A stretch of 64,000 nt of DNA from the NCBI RefSeq assembly GCF_003994255.1, contig NZ_ML133855.1, forward strand, positions 248,001-312,000, read 5' to 3'. The stretch is from Brachybacterium paraconglomeratum. GTDB lineage: Bacteria; Actinomycetota; Actinomycetes; Actinomycetales; Dermabacteraceae. A program made the translations under genes and the position numbers. The notes beneath the pieces were generated by a model. It did no database searches. It was given only the letters and a program-made list of their open reading frames with translations, and had not been told where the DNA came from. Below, in pieces: positions 1 through 8,071 of this stretch (positions are counted from its first letter, which is position 1; each line of letters begins with the position of its first letter).

Positions 1-114
1 GCCCATGCCGTCGGCGACCACCAGCAGGTGGCTGCCCGCGTAGGCGGAGTCCTGGTTGTTCGAGCGGACCAGGCCCACGTCGGAGCGGGCGGCATAGCGC
101 AGGGCGATGCTCAT
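1..114 (-). CDS. pstP: PP2C-family Ser/Thr protein phosphatase PstP, N-terminal fragment
   Basis: The reverse complement opens with MSIALRYAARSDVG and continues with LVRSNNQDS and VVADGMG. These are the N-terminal PP2C motifs, including the metal-binding DGMG aspartate. PstP dephosphorylates the Ser/Thr kinases PknA/PknB and their substrates at the membrane. Only about 38 residues lie in the window and the rest runs off the left edge. The ATG overlaps the fhaB stop (ATGA), as expected for the actinobacterial fhaA-fhaB-pstP cell-division cluster. The identification rests on the motif plus the neighbours. Confidence 0.85.
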   Translation of the reverse strand, partial: MSIALRYAARSDVGLVRSNNQDSAYAGSHLLVVADGMG

Positions 115-638
115 CGCGGACCTCGTCTCAGCTCGATCTCGGTGCGGCCGATCCGCACCTGCGCCCCGGGCCGGAAGGGCACCGCGCCCTCGATGCGCCG
201 CCCGGAGACCAGGGTTCCGTTGGTCGAGCCGAGATCCTCCACCATCCACTCGTCCTCGCGCTGGAAGACGCGGGCGTGTCGGTTGGAGGCGTAGTCGTCG
301 TCGAGCACGAGCGTGCACTCGGGGGCCCGGCCGATGAGGATCGGGGTCGAGCCGAGCGTCAGCGAGGTGCCGCGCAGCGGCCCGGCGGTGACGACCATCG
401 CGGCCTGGGTGACCTCCGGATCGGTGCGCAGCGAGGCCGGATCGGCGCCCGCCTCGGAGGCGGCGCCGCCGATCGGGCCGGAGGCCGGTCGCTGCTCGCG
501 GCGCGGGTCGCGGCTGGAGCGGGTGACGACGGTGGTGCCGAAGAGGTCGTTGCGCAGCACGAGCACCACGACCACCACGAAGATCCACAGCGCCAGGACG
601 AGGCCCAGACGCAGGGCGACGAGGGTCAGTTCGCTCAT
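111..638 (-). CDS. fhaB: Membrane-anchored FHA-domain protein FhaB (FipA-like)
   Basis: This 175-residue protein has one N-terminal membrane segment (about residues 7-27), a charged Ser/Arg-rich linker, and a C-terminal FHA domain (about 90-165) with the GRAPE, SNRHARV and STNGT signatures that bind phosphothreonine. FHA proteins of this type are substrates and readers of the PknA/PknB kinases and act at the septum and cell wall. It lies 7 nt downstream of fhaA and overlaps pstP by 4 nt, so the three are almost certainly one operon. The length fits the family. The kinase and rodA/pbpA genes expected next are outside the window. Confidence 0.88.
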   Translation of the reverse strand: MSELTLVALRLGLVLALWIFVVVVVLVLRNDLFGTTVVTRSSRDPRREQRPASGPIGGAASEAGADPASLRTDPEVTQAAMVVTAGPLRGTSLTLGSTPILIGRAPECTLVLDDDYASNRHARVFQREDEWMVEDLGSTNGTLVSGRRIEGAVPFRPGAQVRIGRTEIELRRGPR

Positions 639-645
639 GGGGCGC

Positions 646-1359
646 TCACCAGGCCGCCGGGGTCGAGCCCGGCAGCAGGACGGTCAGGCGCGTCCGCCCG
701 ATCTTGATCAGGGAGCGGTCGTGCAGCGGGACGGGCGTGCGGATGCGCTCGCCGTCGACGAAGGTGCCGTTGGTCGAGCCGAGGTCGGTGGCGACCAGGG
801 ACGAGTCCGGCTCGGCGCGCAGCTCGAGGTGGTGCCGGGAGACGCCCGTGTCCTCCAGGATGATGTCCGCGTCGCCGCCGCGGCCGATCACCGTGACGGG
901 GCCGGTGAGCAGGTACTGCTGCCCGTCGATCTCGACGATGGGGCTGCCGCCGGGGCTGTCCTGGGCGGCGCCGGTCGCCGGGGCGACGCTGCCGCGCTCG
1001 GTGCGGGACTCGGTCTCGAAGCGGCCCTGACGGACCTCCTCGTCCTGCTCGAGGGCGACGGAGACGGCGCCGACGAACATGTAGCGCTGCTTGTCCGCAT
1101 GCTCCATGAGCACGCGCTGGAGCTCGTCGAGGAGGGTGTCCTGCCAGGAGGAGAAGCGCTCGAAGTCCTGCGGGTGCAGGTAGACGGTGTACACGTTCGG
1201 GGCCAGGGTCCGGGTGCGGTCGAGCACCTGGATCTGGTCGTCGCACTCGCGCTTGAGGCCCTGCGCCAGGTCGAGGGGCTTCAGCTGCCCGCGACCGGGC
1301 GAGAACACGCTCGTCACGCCGCGGTCGAGGCTGCGCTCGATCCGATCCAAGATCCCCAC
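646..1359 (-). CDS. fhaA: DUF3662 and FHA-domain protein FhaA
   Basis: This 237-residue cytoplasmic protein has an N-terminal DUF3662 domain (about 1-115, opening MGILDRIERSLDRG) and a C-terminal FHA domain (about 145-230) with IGRGGDADI, SRHHLEL and STNGTFVDG motifs. In mycobacteria FhaA binds phosphorylated cell-wall proteins such as MviN and helps control peptidoglycan synthesis; that role is assumed by homology. It is the first gene of the fhaA-fhaB-pstP unit visible here. The 232 bp upstream hold no gene, only the terminator hairpin of the neighbouring transpeptidase. Confidence 0.88.
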   Translation of the reverse strand: MGILDRIERSLDRGVTSVFSPGRGQLKPLDLAQGLKRECDDQIQVLDRTRTLAPNVYTVYLHPQDFERFSSWQDTLLDELQRVLMEHADKQRYMFVGAVSVALEQDEEVRQGRFETESRTERGSVAPATGAAQDSPGGSPIVEIDGQQYLLTGPVTVIGRGGDADIILEDTGVSRHHLELRAEPDSSLVATDLGSTNGTFVDGERIRTPVPLHDRSLIKIGRTRLTVLLPGSTPAAW

Positions 1360-1525
1360 GGTGGTCCTTCGCTCTCGCTGGGCTGCCAGGTGCGGGCAGC
1401 GACCCGTCGACGGTGCTGCGCGCCCCCCGATCGTAGCGCGTGGCAGGGCGCCGACCGGGCGCGCAGGGCGCGGAGGCGGCGAGGGAATCGTGCAGGAGAG
1501 GTGAAGGCGGCGGTCCCGGGACGTC

Positions 1526-1556
1526 GCTGCGCCCCGGCAGCACGCCGGGGCGCAGC
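1526..1556 (-). terminator. Perfect 13-bp GC hairpin downstream of the L,D-transpeptidase gene
   Basis: Two perfectly complementary 13-base arms (1526-1538 and 1544-1556) surround a 5-nt loop, 36 nt past the stop of the minus-strand L,D-transpeptidase. There is no T tract, which is usual for actinobacterial terminators. Confidence 0.6.
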
Positions 1557-1591
1557 GGGCGGGTCGGACGACCCGTGGTCCGGTCCGTGCC

Positions 1592-2350
1592 TCAGCGGAT
1601 CAGCACCCGCTGGCCGGTGCGGAACCAGCCGCGCGCCCACAGGTAGTCCGACGCGCCCACGGAGATGCGGCTGCAGCCGTGCGAGGCGGGATAGGTGGGG
1701 ATCGAGGTGGAGCCGTGGATCGCCCAGCCGCGGTCGTAGTAGCCGGGCCGGTACAGGTTCCCCAGCGGCCCGTTCTGCCAGCCCCCGGAGTACAGGCGGT
1801 ACATCCGGAAGTCGCCCTTCGGCGTGGTCGCCGTCTTCCAGCGGCCGCCGGAGTAGTAGCGCTCCCCGCTGCCGGTGGAGGTGTTCAGGATGCAGGCGAT
1901 GCGGCCGCCCCCGGTGAGGATCAGCAGCTGCCGGGAGAGGTCGACCTCGAATCCGCTGCCGCTGGTGATCCGGCGGCTCGGCTGCTTCCCCGCATCGAGC
2001 GCGCCCCAGGTCCTCGCCCCGACCACGCCGTCCCGGCCGAGGCCGGCGGCCTTCTGCACGGCGAAGACGGCCTGCTGGGTGAGGTGCCCGAAGCTGCCGT
2101 CGGGAGTGCGGCACCAGTAGCGCAGGGCGTTCAGCCGCTTCTGCAGGGTGGTCACCGCGCTGCCGCGGTCCCCCTTGCGGAGCGTCGGTCCGGCGGCGTC
2201 GGCGGCCCCGGTGCCGAGCGCGAGCCCGGCGCCGAGCGTGCCCACGCCCAGCAGCAGGAGTCGTCGGCTCGGGAGCGCGAGGGGCGGGAGCGCCCCGGCC
2301 TCCCCGGCCTCCGGCGGTCGGTCGGCTCTCGGTCTGATCGTCAGGTCCAT
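1592..2350 (-). CDS. Secreted L,D-transpeptidase (YkuD) with peptidoglycan-binding domain
   Basis: This 252-residue protein starts MDLTIRPRADRP after an AAGGGGAG ribosome site. An N-terminal export signal with SRRLLLLG (Tat-like) and a hydrophobic stretch ends near AADAAG. A PG_binding_1 domain follows (about 60-120), then a YkuD catalytic domain with H212 in AIHGS and the catalytic SHGCSRI motif (C226). Such enzymes make 3-3 peptidoglycan cross-links or attach proteins to the wall, outside the membrane. A longer upstream reading frame exists, but this ATG has the ribosome site and the signal peptide right behind it. The gene is monocistronic and ends at a strong hairpin. Confidence 0.9.
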   Translation of the reverse strand: MDLTIRPRADRPPEAGEAGALPPLALPSRRLLLLGVGTLGAGLALGTGAADAAGPTLRKGDRGSAVTTLQKRLNALRYWCRTPDGSFGHLTQQAVFAVQKAAGLGRDGVVGARTWGALDAGKQPSRRITSGSGFEVDLSRQLLILTGGGRIACILNTSTGSGERYYSGGRWKTATTPKGDFRMYRLYSGGWQNGPLGNLYRPGYYDRGWAIHGSTSIPTYPASHGCSRISVGASDYLWARGWFRTGQRVLIR

Positions 2351-2540
2351 CGGTGGTCTCCCCTTCGAGTCCTCTCGCCCGGTGCTCTGTGGAGCGGGCG
2401 ATCGTGCGGCACCCGGGTTCGGGCCCGTCGACGGACAGACTGCTGGGTCAAGAGATGGTAAACAAGAGGAAAAGTGTCCAGGTCGCGCCGGGTGATGTGA
2501 AGGAAATGTGACGCCGCAGGCAGTCGGGCGAAACGGGCAA

Positions 2541-2558
2541 GTCACGATTCTGTCACGA
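2541..2558. promoter_or_regulatory. Direct repeat GTCACGA x2 with 11-bp period
   Basis: Two identical 7-mers are separated by 4 bp, so they fall on the same face of the helix one turn apart. Actinobacterial MtrA-type response regulators bind direct repeats with this period upstream of cell-wall hydrolase genes, and this site lies about 190 bp upstream of the L,D-transpeptidase. Assignment to MtrA is an inference from spacing and partial sequence likeness. Confidence 0.35.
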
Positions 2559-2653
2559 ACCGCCCGAAGCGGGCCTCCAGGGCTCCTGGACGGATCTCGG
2601 ACGCGGCCCGGCGGACCGTCGGGAGCGGCCCGCCCGCGCCCTCCCGCCCGTGC

Positions 2654-2659
2654 CATAGT
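2654..2659 (+). promoter_or_regulatory. -10 element CATAGT, leaderless promoter of first serine hydrolase
   Basis: CATAGT ends exactly 7 nt before GTG 2667, which puts the predicted transcription start on the start codon. No ribosome site with usable spacing is present. The same hexamer and spacing recur before 25117, and TAGACT has the same spacing before hemA. Confidence 0.45.
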
Positions 2660-2666
2660 GGAGCGC

Positions 2667-3500
2667 GTGCAGCCCTCCACCGCGCCCGTGATCCCCGTCG
2701 ACCTCGACGCCGCCCACGCCCTCGGCGTCACGGACGCGGGCGGGACCGTCCACCTCCAGGGCGAGACCGGGCGGGTCCTCGACCTCGCGAGCGTCTCCAA
2801 GCCCCTGGCCGCCCTCGGCGTGCTCGTCGCCGTCGAGCGGGGCCTGGTCGACCTCGACGAGCCCGCCGGGCCCGAGGGCGCGACCGTGCGCCACCTGATC
2901 GCGCACACCGCCGGCTACCCCTTCGAGGGGGAGGAGACGGTCGGCGCGGTCGGCGCCCGCCGCATCTACTCCAACACCGGCTTCGAGGTGCTCGCCGCCC
3001 ACGTCGAGGAGTCCACCGGCTACGACTTCCCCGAGTGGATGGAGCAGACCGTGATCCAGGGCCTGGACCTCGTGGACCTCGAGGTGGACGGCTCCCCGGC
3101 CGCCGGCTACCGCGGCACCGTGGCCGACCTGCTGGTCGTCGGCCGCGAGCTGCTCGCGCCCACCCTGATCTCCGACGTCCTCCACGAGGAGATGCGCACG
3201 GTGCAGTTCCCGGGGCTCGCCGGGATCCTCCCCGGCTACGGTCGCCAGACGCCGAACGACTGGGGCCTCGGCATGGAGATCCGCGGGCACAAGGACCCGC
3301 ACTGGACCGGCGCGCACTCCTCCCCGCGGACCTTCGGCCACTTCGGCCAGTCCGGCTCCTTCCTCTGGGTCGACCCCGAGGCGGGCCTCGCCGCCGCCTT
3401 CCTCGGCGAGCGGCGCTTCGGCCCCGACCACGTGCGGATCTGGCCCGGGATCACCGACGCGATCCTCGAGCGCTTCGCCGGGGGCGGGACCGGCCGATGA
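2667..3500 (+). CDS. Serine hydrolase of the beta-lactamase/DD-peptidase (class C-like) family, paralogue 1
   Basis: This 277-residue protein reads VQPSTAPVIPVDL at its start. The active-site SxxK is ASVSK (S42, K45), followed by a YSNTGFE motif (YxN) and a late HFGQSGSF block corresponding to the third active-site region. Members hydrolyse peptides, esters or beta-lactams; the substrate cannot be told. No clear signal peptide is seen, so it is probably cytoplasmic. GTG 2667 is chosen because the -10 CATAGT sits 7 nt upstream; GTG 2658 is an in-frame alternative. It overlaps the next gene, a paralogue, by 4 nt, indicating tandem duplication and co-translation. Confidence 0.78.
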   Translation: MQPSTAPVIPVDLDAAHALGVTDAGGTVHLQGETGRVLDLASVSKPLAALGVLVAVERGLVDLDEPAGPEGATVRHLIAHTAGYPFEGEETVGAVGARRIYSNTGFEVLAAHVEESTGYDFPEWMEQTVIQGLDLVDLEVDGSPAAGYRGTVADLLVVGRELLAPTLISDVLHEEMRTVQFPGLAGILPGYGRQTPNDWGLGMEIRGHKDPHWTGAHSSPRTFGHFGQSGSFLWVDPEAGLAAAFLGERRFGPDHVRIWPGITDAILERFAGGGTGR

Positions 3501-4303
3501 GCGCCCTCGCACTGCTGGACGAGTTCGGCTTCGAGACCGCCGCGATCGTGCTCGGCCCCGAGGGGGAGCGGGAGCGGCGCGGCGACGTCGAGCGGATCCG
3601 CCCCTGGCGCTCGGTCACCAAGGCCCTCACCGGCCTCGGCGCCGCGCTCGCCCTCCAGGAGGGGCGCGTGTCCCTCGACGACGAGGCCGGCCCGCCCGGC
3701 GCCACGCTCCGCCACCTCCTCGCCCACGCCTCCGGCTACTTCTACGAGTCCGACGCGACCCTCCAGGCGCCGGGCCTGCGCCGCCACTACTCGAACTACG
3801 GCATCGACGAGGCCGCCCGCCACGTCGAGCGCGCCGTCGGCAGGGACTTCGGCGACTGGGTCCAGGAGCGGATCGCGGACCCGCTGGGGATGACGGGCCT
3901 GGAGTGGGAGGGCTCCGCCTCCGTCGGCGCCTCCGGCGCCCTCGTCGACCTCGCCCTGCTCGCCGCCGAGCTGCAGCACCCCACGCTCCTGGACCAGGAG
4001 GTCCACGCCCAGCTCGTCGGCGTCCACTTCCCGGAGCTGGTGGGCATCATGCCGGGATTCGGCAAGCAGGACCCCAATCCCTTCGGGCTCGGCATCGAGG
4101 TGCGCGGCACCAAGTCGCCGCACTGGACCGCGACCACCGGCAGCGAGCGGACCTACGGCCACTTCGGCATGCGCGGCACCGCCTTCTGGATCGACCCGGA
4201 GGCGGACCTCGCCCTCGTCGTCGGAACCTCCCACGACTTCTGCGACGCGCACCGCGAGATCATGCCGCGCCTCGGCGACGCCGTGCTCGCCGCGCACCGC
4301 TGA
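3497..4303 (+). CDS. Serine hydrolase of the beta-lactamase family, paralogue 2
   Basis: This 268-residue protein starts at an ATGA overlap with the previous gene. The SxxK is RSVTK (S39, K42), the YxN block is HYSNYGID, and a HFGMRGTAFW block matches HFGQSGSFLW of the upstream paralogue. The two align along their whole length, with shared PGATLRHLLAHASGY-type and PGFGKQ/PGYGRQ segments, so they arose by duplication. Both lack an obvious export signal. Function beyond serine hydrolase is unknown. The following alpha-mannosidase, 84 nt downstream on the same strand, could share the transcript. Confidence 0.78.
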   Translation: MSALALLDEFGFETAAIVLGPEGERERRGDVERIRPWRSVTKALTGLGAALALQEGRVSLDDEAGPPGATLRHLLAHASGYFYESDATLQAPGLRRHYSNYGIDEAARHVERAVGRDFGDWVQERIADPLGMTGLEWEGSASVGASGALVDLALLAAELQHPTLLDQEVHAQLVGVHFPELVGIMPGFGKQDPNPFGLGIEVRGTKSPHWTATTGSERTYGHFGMRGTAFWIDPEADLALVVGTSHDFCDAHREIMPRLGDAVLAAHR

Positions 4304-4387
4304 CGCGATAGCGTCCAGGACGACCCCGGTACACCGGAGGGCCGACGAGCCCCCGCGACCCGCCCCACGCGCCGAAGGAGCCGCCAC

Positions 4388-7300
4388 ATGTTCGACGACC
4401 GGGAGCTGGCCGAGGCCCGCATCCGCCGGTTCACGCAGGACCACCTGGTCCCGCGGATCCACCAGGAGCGGGCCGAGGTCACGATCACCGCGCACCGGCT
4501 CGAGGGCGAGCCGATCCCGCCGCGCGAGGCGATCGCCCGGGAGTACGGCCCCGTCGAGGTCGGGGCGCCGCTGGGGCGCGCCTGGTCCACCACCTGGCTG
4601 CACGTGACCGGCACCGTCCCCGCCGACTGGGCCGCCGACGAGCACTCCGTCCCCGAGCTGATCGTCGACCTCGCCTTCACCGGCCAGCCCGGCTTCCAGG
4701 CCGAGGCGCTCGTGTTCACGCCCGACGGCGTGCCCGTCAAGGCGATCAACCCCTGCAACCGGCACCTCCCCGTCCGGCCGGGCGAGGAGCTCGACTACTA
4801 CCTCGAGTGCGCCGCGAACCCGATGGTCGCCGGCGGCTGGACCTTCGCGCCGACCCCGCTCGGCGACCTGGCGACCGTGCCCGAGGAGGAGCTCTACTCG
4901 ATCGAGGAGCTCCACCTCGCCCGCCGTGACGTGCGGATCTGGGAGCTGCACGAGGACGTCCGGGCCCTGTCCGGGCTGATGCACGAGCTGCCCGGGACCA
5001 GCCCGCGCCGCCACGAGATCCTCCGCGCGCTCGAGGCCGCCTGCGACGTCGCCGACCCCGACGACATGCCCGGCACCGCCCGGGCCGCCCGCGAGGCGCT
5101 CGCCCCGGCGCTGGCCGCGACGGCCGGCTCCTCCGCCCTGACCGTGCTCGCCACCGGCCACGCCCACATCGACTCGGCCTGGCTGTGGCCCGTGCGGGAG
5201 ACGGTGCGCAAGGTCGCCCGCACCTTCTCCAACGCCTGCACCCTGATCGAGGACGACCCCGACATCACCTTCTCCGCCTCCTCCGCCCAGCAGTACCGCT
5301 GGATCCGGGACCGCTACCCGGAGCTGTTCGCGCGGATCCGCGAGCACGTCGCCGGCGGCCGCTTCGTGCCCGTGGGCGGGATGTGGGTCGAGTCCGACAC
5401 CAACATGCCCGGCTCCGAGGCGATGGCGCGGCAGTTCGTCGCCGGCAAGCGGTTCTTCCTCGAGGAGCTCGGGGTCGAGACGCGCGAGACCTGGCTGCCG
5501 GACTCCTTCGGCTACTCCGCCGCGCTGCCGCAGATCGCCGCGCTCGCCGGCCAGGAGTTCTTCCTGACCCAGAAGGTCTCCTGGAACCAGATCAACACCT
5601 TCCCCCACCACACCTTCCGCTGGGAGGGCCTCGACGGCACCAGCGTGTTCACCCACTTCCCGCCCGCCGACACCTACAACGGCTCCCTCACCGGATCCGA
5701 GCTCGCCTACTTCGAGCGGAACTTCAAGGAGAAGGGCCGCTCCTCGATCGGCATCGACCTGTTCGGCTGGGGCGACGGCGGCGGCGGACCCACCCGCGAG
5801 ATGATGGCCGCCGGGCGCCGCGCCGCCGACCTCGAGGGCTCCCCGAAGGTCGAGTTCGGCACCGCCGAGGACTTCTTCGAGCGGGCCCGCGCCGAGTACC
5901 CCGACGCGCCCGTGTGGAACGGGGAGCTCTACCTCGAGCTGCACCGCGGCACCTACTCCGCGCAGCTCGGCACCAAGCAGGGCAACCGCCGCAGCGAGCA
6001 CCTCCTGCACGAGGCCGAGCTGCTCGCGACCCTCGCCGCGCTCCGCGCCCAGCACCCCTACCCCCACGACGAACTCGCCGCGCTGTGGGAGGACACGCTG
6101 CTGAACCAGTTCCACGACATCCTCCCCGGCTCCTCGATCGCCTGGGTGCACCGCCAGGCCGAGGCCCAGCACGCCGCGCTCGCCGAACGGGCCGAGCGGA
6201 TCATCGGCAGCTCCCTCGCCGCGCTCGCCGCGGCCGGCGGGCAGGGCGAGGGCGATGCGGCGGGTGCGGCCGACGGACACGGCACGGTGCTGCTGAACAC
6301 CGCCCCGGTGCCGCGCCGCGGCGTGCCCGCCTACGGCGCGGGCCGCCCCGAGCCGGTCCAGGAGGCCGTGGTCGTGACCCGCGCGGGCGGCGAGGTCCGC
6401 CTCGAGAACCAGGCCGTGCGCGCGGTGCTCGACGCCTCCGGCGCGCTGGTCTCCCTCGTCGGCCGGGCCGACGGACGCGAGACCATCGCCCCCGGCGCCC
6501 GCGGCGCGCTGCTGCAGCTGCACCGCGACACCCCGAACGCCTGGGACGCCTGGGACATCGACGAGTTCTACCGCCGCGTGGTCCGCGACCTCGAGACCCC
6601 GACCGCCGCCGAGGTCGAGGAGGAGGACGGCGGGGTCCGCGTCTCCTTCACGTACACGACCGCGCTCGCCGACGGCGAGGAGACCTCCGGCGTCACCGGC
6701 GCGGGCTCCACGATCGTGAAGACCTTCGTGCTGCGCCCCGACGACACCTCCCTCGGGATCGAGGTGGACCTCGACTGGCGCGAGCGCAAGAAGGCGCTCA
6801 AGCTCGCCTTCCCGCTGGACCTGCGTGCCTCCCACCTCTCCAGCGAGATCCAGTTCGGGCACGTGGACCGGCCGGTCCCGGTGAACACCTCCTGGGACTT
6901 CGCCCGCTTCGAGACCTGCGCGCACCGCTGGGTCCACGCGGCCGAGGGCGAGCACGGGGTGGCGATCGCGAACGACTCCACCTACGGCCACGACGTGCTG
7001 CGCACCGTGCGCGAGGACGACGGCGGCACCACCACCACGACCCGCCTGACCCTGGTGCGCTCCCCGGAGTACCCCGACCCCGCCGCCGACCACGGCCGGT
7101 ACGCCCTGCGCATCGCCGTGCGACCGGGCGCGGGGATCGCCGAGGCGATCGAGGAGGGCTACCGGCTGAACCTGCCCGAGCGCACCGCGCCCGCCGCGGC
7201 CGCGTCCCTGCTCGCCGCGCCGCCGGTCACGGTCGCGCCGGCCGACGGGGAGGGCGTCTCGAGCGTGGTCGTCGAGACCGTGAAGCTCGCCGAGGACCGC

Positions 7301-7534
7301 TCCGGGGACCTGGTGCTGCGGCTGTACGAGTCCTCCGGTGCCCGCGCCGCGGCGACCCTCGCCCTCGACCCGGTCCTCGCGGGCGGCGAGGTGACGGCCA
7401 CGGACCTGCTCGAGCGACCCTTCGGGGAGGGCACCCCGGCGTTCCGCTCCGCGCTCGCGCGCGGCGAGGACGGCACGGTCGAGCTCTCCTTCCGTCCCTT
7501 CGAGATCAAGACGCTGCGGATCGCCCGCGGCTGA
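4388..7534 (+). CDS. Glycoside hydrolase family 38 alpha-mannosidase
   Basis: This 1048-residue protein is a typical length for bacterial GH38. An N-terminal beta domain (about 1-240) precedes the catalytic domain. The catalytic domain carries the metal-binding HAHID motif (258-262), the LPDSFGY motif with nucleophile Asp372, and the HDILPGSSI segment. C-terminal beta-sandwich domains follow, with RYALRIAVRPG-type segments near residue 900. It releases terminal alpha-mannose from oligosaccharides; with no signal peptide it acts in the cytoplasm. The ATG has a strong GAAGGAG site 6 nt upstream. No sugar transporter is adjacent. The gene ends at a GC hairpin. Confidence 0.92.
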   Translation: MFDDRELAEARIRRFTQDHLVPRIHQERAEVTITAHRLEGEPIPPREAIAREYGPVEVGAPLGRAWSTTWLHVTGTVPADWAADEHSVPELIVDLAFTGQPGFQAEALVFTPDGVPVKAINPCNRHLPVRPGEELDYYLECAANPMVAGGWTFAPTPLGDLATVPEEELYSIEELHLARRDVRIWELHEDVRALSGLMHELPGTSPRRHEILRALEAACDVADPDDMPGTARAAREALAPALAATAGSSALTVLATGHAHIDSAWLWPVRETVRKVARTFSNACTLIEDDPDITFSASSAQQYRWIRDRYPELFARIREHVAGGRFVPVGGMWVESDTNMPGSEAMARQFVAGKRFFLEELGVETRETWLPDSFGYSAALPQIAALAGQEFFLTQKVSWNQINTFPHHTFRWEGLDGTSVFTHFPPADTYNGSLTGSELAYFERNFKEKGRSSIGIDLFGWGDGGGGPTREMMAAGRRAADLEGSPKVEFGTAEDFFERARAEYPDAPVWNGELYLELHRGTYSAQLGTKQGNRRSEHLLHEAELLATLAALRAQHPYPHDELAALWEDTLLNQFHDILPGSSIAWVHRQAEAQHAALAERAERIIGSSLAALAAAGGQGEGDAAGAADGHGTVLLNTAPVPRRGVPAYGAGRPEPVQEAVVVTRAGGEVRLENQAVRAVLDASGALVSLVGRADGRETIAPGARGALLQLHRDTPNAWDAWDIDEFYRRVVRDLETPTAAEVEEEDGGVRVSFTYTTALADGEETSGVTGAGSTIVKTFVLRPDDTSLGIEVDLDWRERKKALKLAFPLDLRASHLSSEIQFGHVDRPVPVNTSWDFARFETCAHRWVHAAEGEHGVAIANDSTYGHDVLRTVREDDGGTTTTTRLTLVRSPEYPDPAADHGRYALRIAVRPGAGIAEAIEEGYRLNLPERTAPAAAASLLAAPPVTVAPADGEGVSSVVVETVKLAEDRSGDLVLRLYESSGARAAATLALDPVLAGGEVTATDLLERPFGEGTPAFRSALARGEDGTVELSFRPFEIKTLRIARG

Positions 7535-7550
7535 GGGGCGATCGGCCGAC

Positions 7551-7588
7551 GGGGGAGGCGCCGCTCACAGCACGGCGGCGCCCTCCCG
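7551..7588 (+). terminator. GC hairpin after the alpha-mannosidase gene
   Basis: GGGAGGCGCCGC (7553-7564) pairs with GCGGCGCCCTCCC (7575-7587), with one bulged C. The hairpin lies 18 nt after the stop. It separates the mannosidase from the iron-box-like promoter of the next gene. Confidence 0.5.
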
Positions 7589-7598
7589 GCTCGAGGGA

Positions 7599-7617
7599 TA
7601 CGGTAAGGCTCACCTCA
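7599..7617 (+). promoter_or_regulatory. Iron-box-like site (DtxR/IdeR family)
   Basis: The 19-mer beginning TACGGTAAGGCTCACC matches the actinobacterial iron box TTAGGTTAGGCTCACCTAA at 15 of 19 positions, including an unbroken run of ten. It lies 54 nt upstream of the DUF3817 gene. This suggests iron-dependent repression; no iron-transport gene is nearby. Confidence 0.4.
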
Positions 7618-7670
7618 CCGGCGTCATCTCGTCGGCCACGTCCCGCCGACCCCGTGCCAGGAGCCGCCCG

Positions 7671-8051
7671 ATGATCCCCGCCCCCGCCGACGCCTCCGCC
7701 GCGACCCCCGTGCAGGAGGAGGGCGCCGGCTCCGCCGGGATCTCGCCCGTCGGCCGGGTCTTCGCCGTGATCGCGCTGCTGGAGGCCCTCACCTGGGCGG
7801 GGCTGCTGGTCGGCATGTTCCTGAAGTACGTCACCGGTACGACGGAGGCCGGGGTGTGGCTGTTCGGCCGCCTGCACGGCGGGATGTTCATGGTCTACGT
7901 CGTGATGACCCTGGTCGCCGCCGTGTCGCTGCGCTGGAGGTGGTGGGTGGCGCTGCTGGCCCTGCTCGCCTCGGTCCCGCCGCTGGTCACCCTGCCGCTG
8001 GAGATCTGGCTGCGCCGCACCGGCCGGCTCGCACGGCGCCCGCGGGCCTGA
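7671..8051 (+). CDS. DUF3817 small integral membrane protein
   Basis: This 126-residue protein has three predicted membrane segments (about residues 28-50, 64-86 and 89-108). It shows the DUF3817 pattern of VFAVIALLEALTW followed by a GRLHGGMFMVYV block. The function of the family is unknown. The ATG follows an AGGAG site at normal spacing. The gene stands alone between the mannosidase terminator and the convergent folP2. An iron-box-like sequence upstream is the only hint about control. Confidence 0.75.
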   Translation: MIPAPADASAATPVQEEGAGSAGISPVGRVFAVIALLEALTWAGLLVGMFLKYVTGTTEAGVWLFGRLHGGMFMVYVVMTLVAAVSLRWRWWVALLALLASVPPLVTLPLEIWLRRTGRLARRPRA

Positions 8052-8071
8052 ACGCCCCGGGGTCCGGACCC

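Larger units (their letters stand above)
2351..2666. other. Divergent intergenic region between L,D-transpeptidase and serine hydrolase genes
   Basis: This is 316 bp without a gene. It is richer in A/T than its surroundings between about 2440 and 2560. It holds a possible minus-strand -10 (TACCAT on the minus strand, 2455-2460) for the transpeptidase, a direct repeat GTCACGA at 2541-2547 and 2552-2558, and the -10 of the plus-strand gene at 2654-2659. Confidence 0.5.

Noticed and set aside
3236..7093. 1285-codon open frame on the minus strand
   Set aside because: It runs antisense through the serine hydrolases and the GH38 gene. It has repetitive Val/Gly/Glu/Arg composition typical of a GC-rich shadow frame and matches no family.
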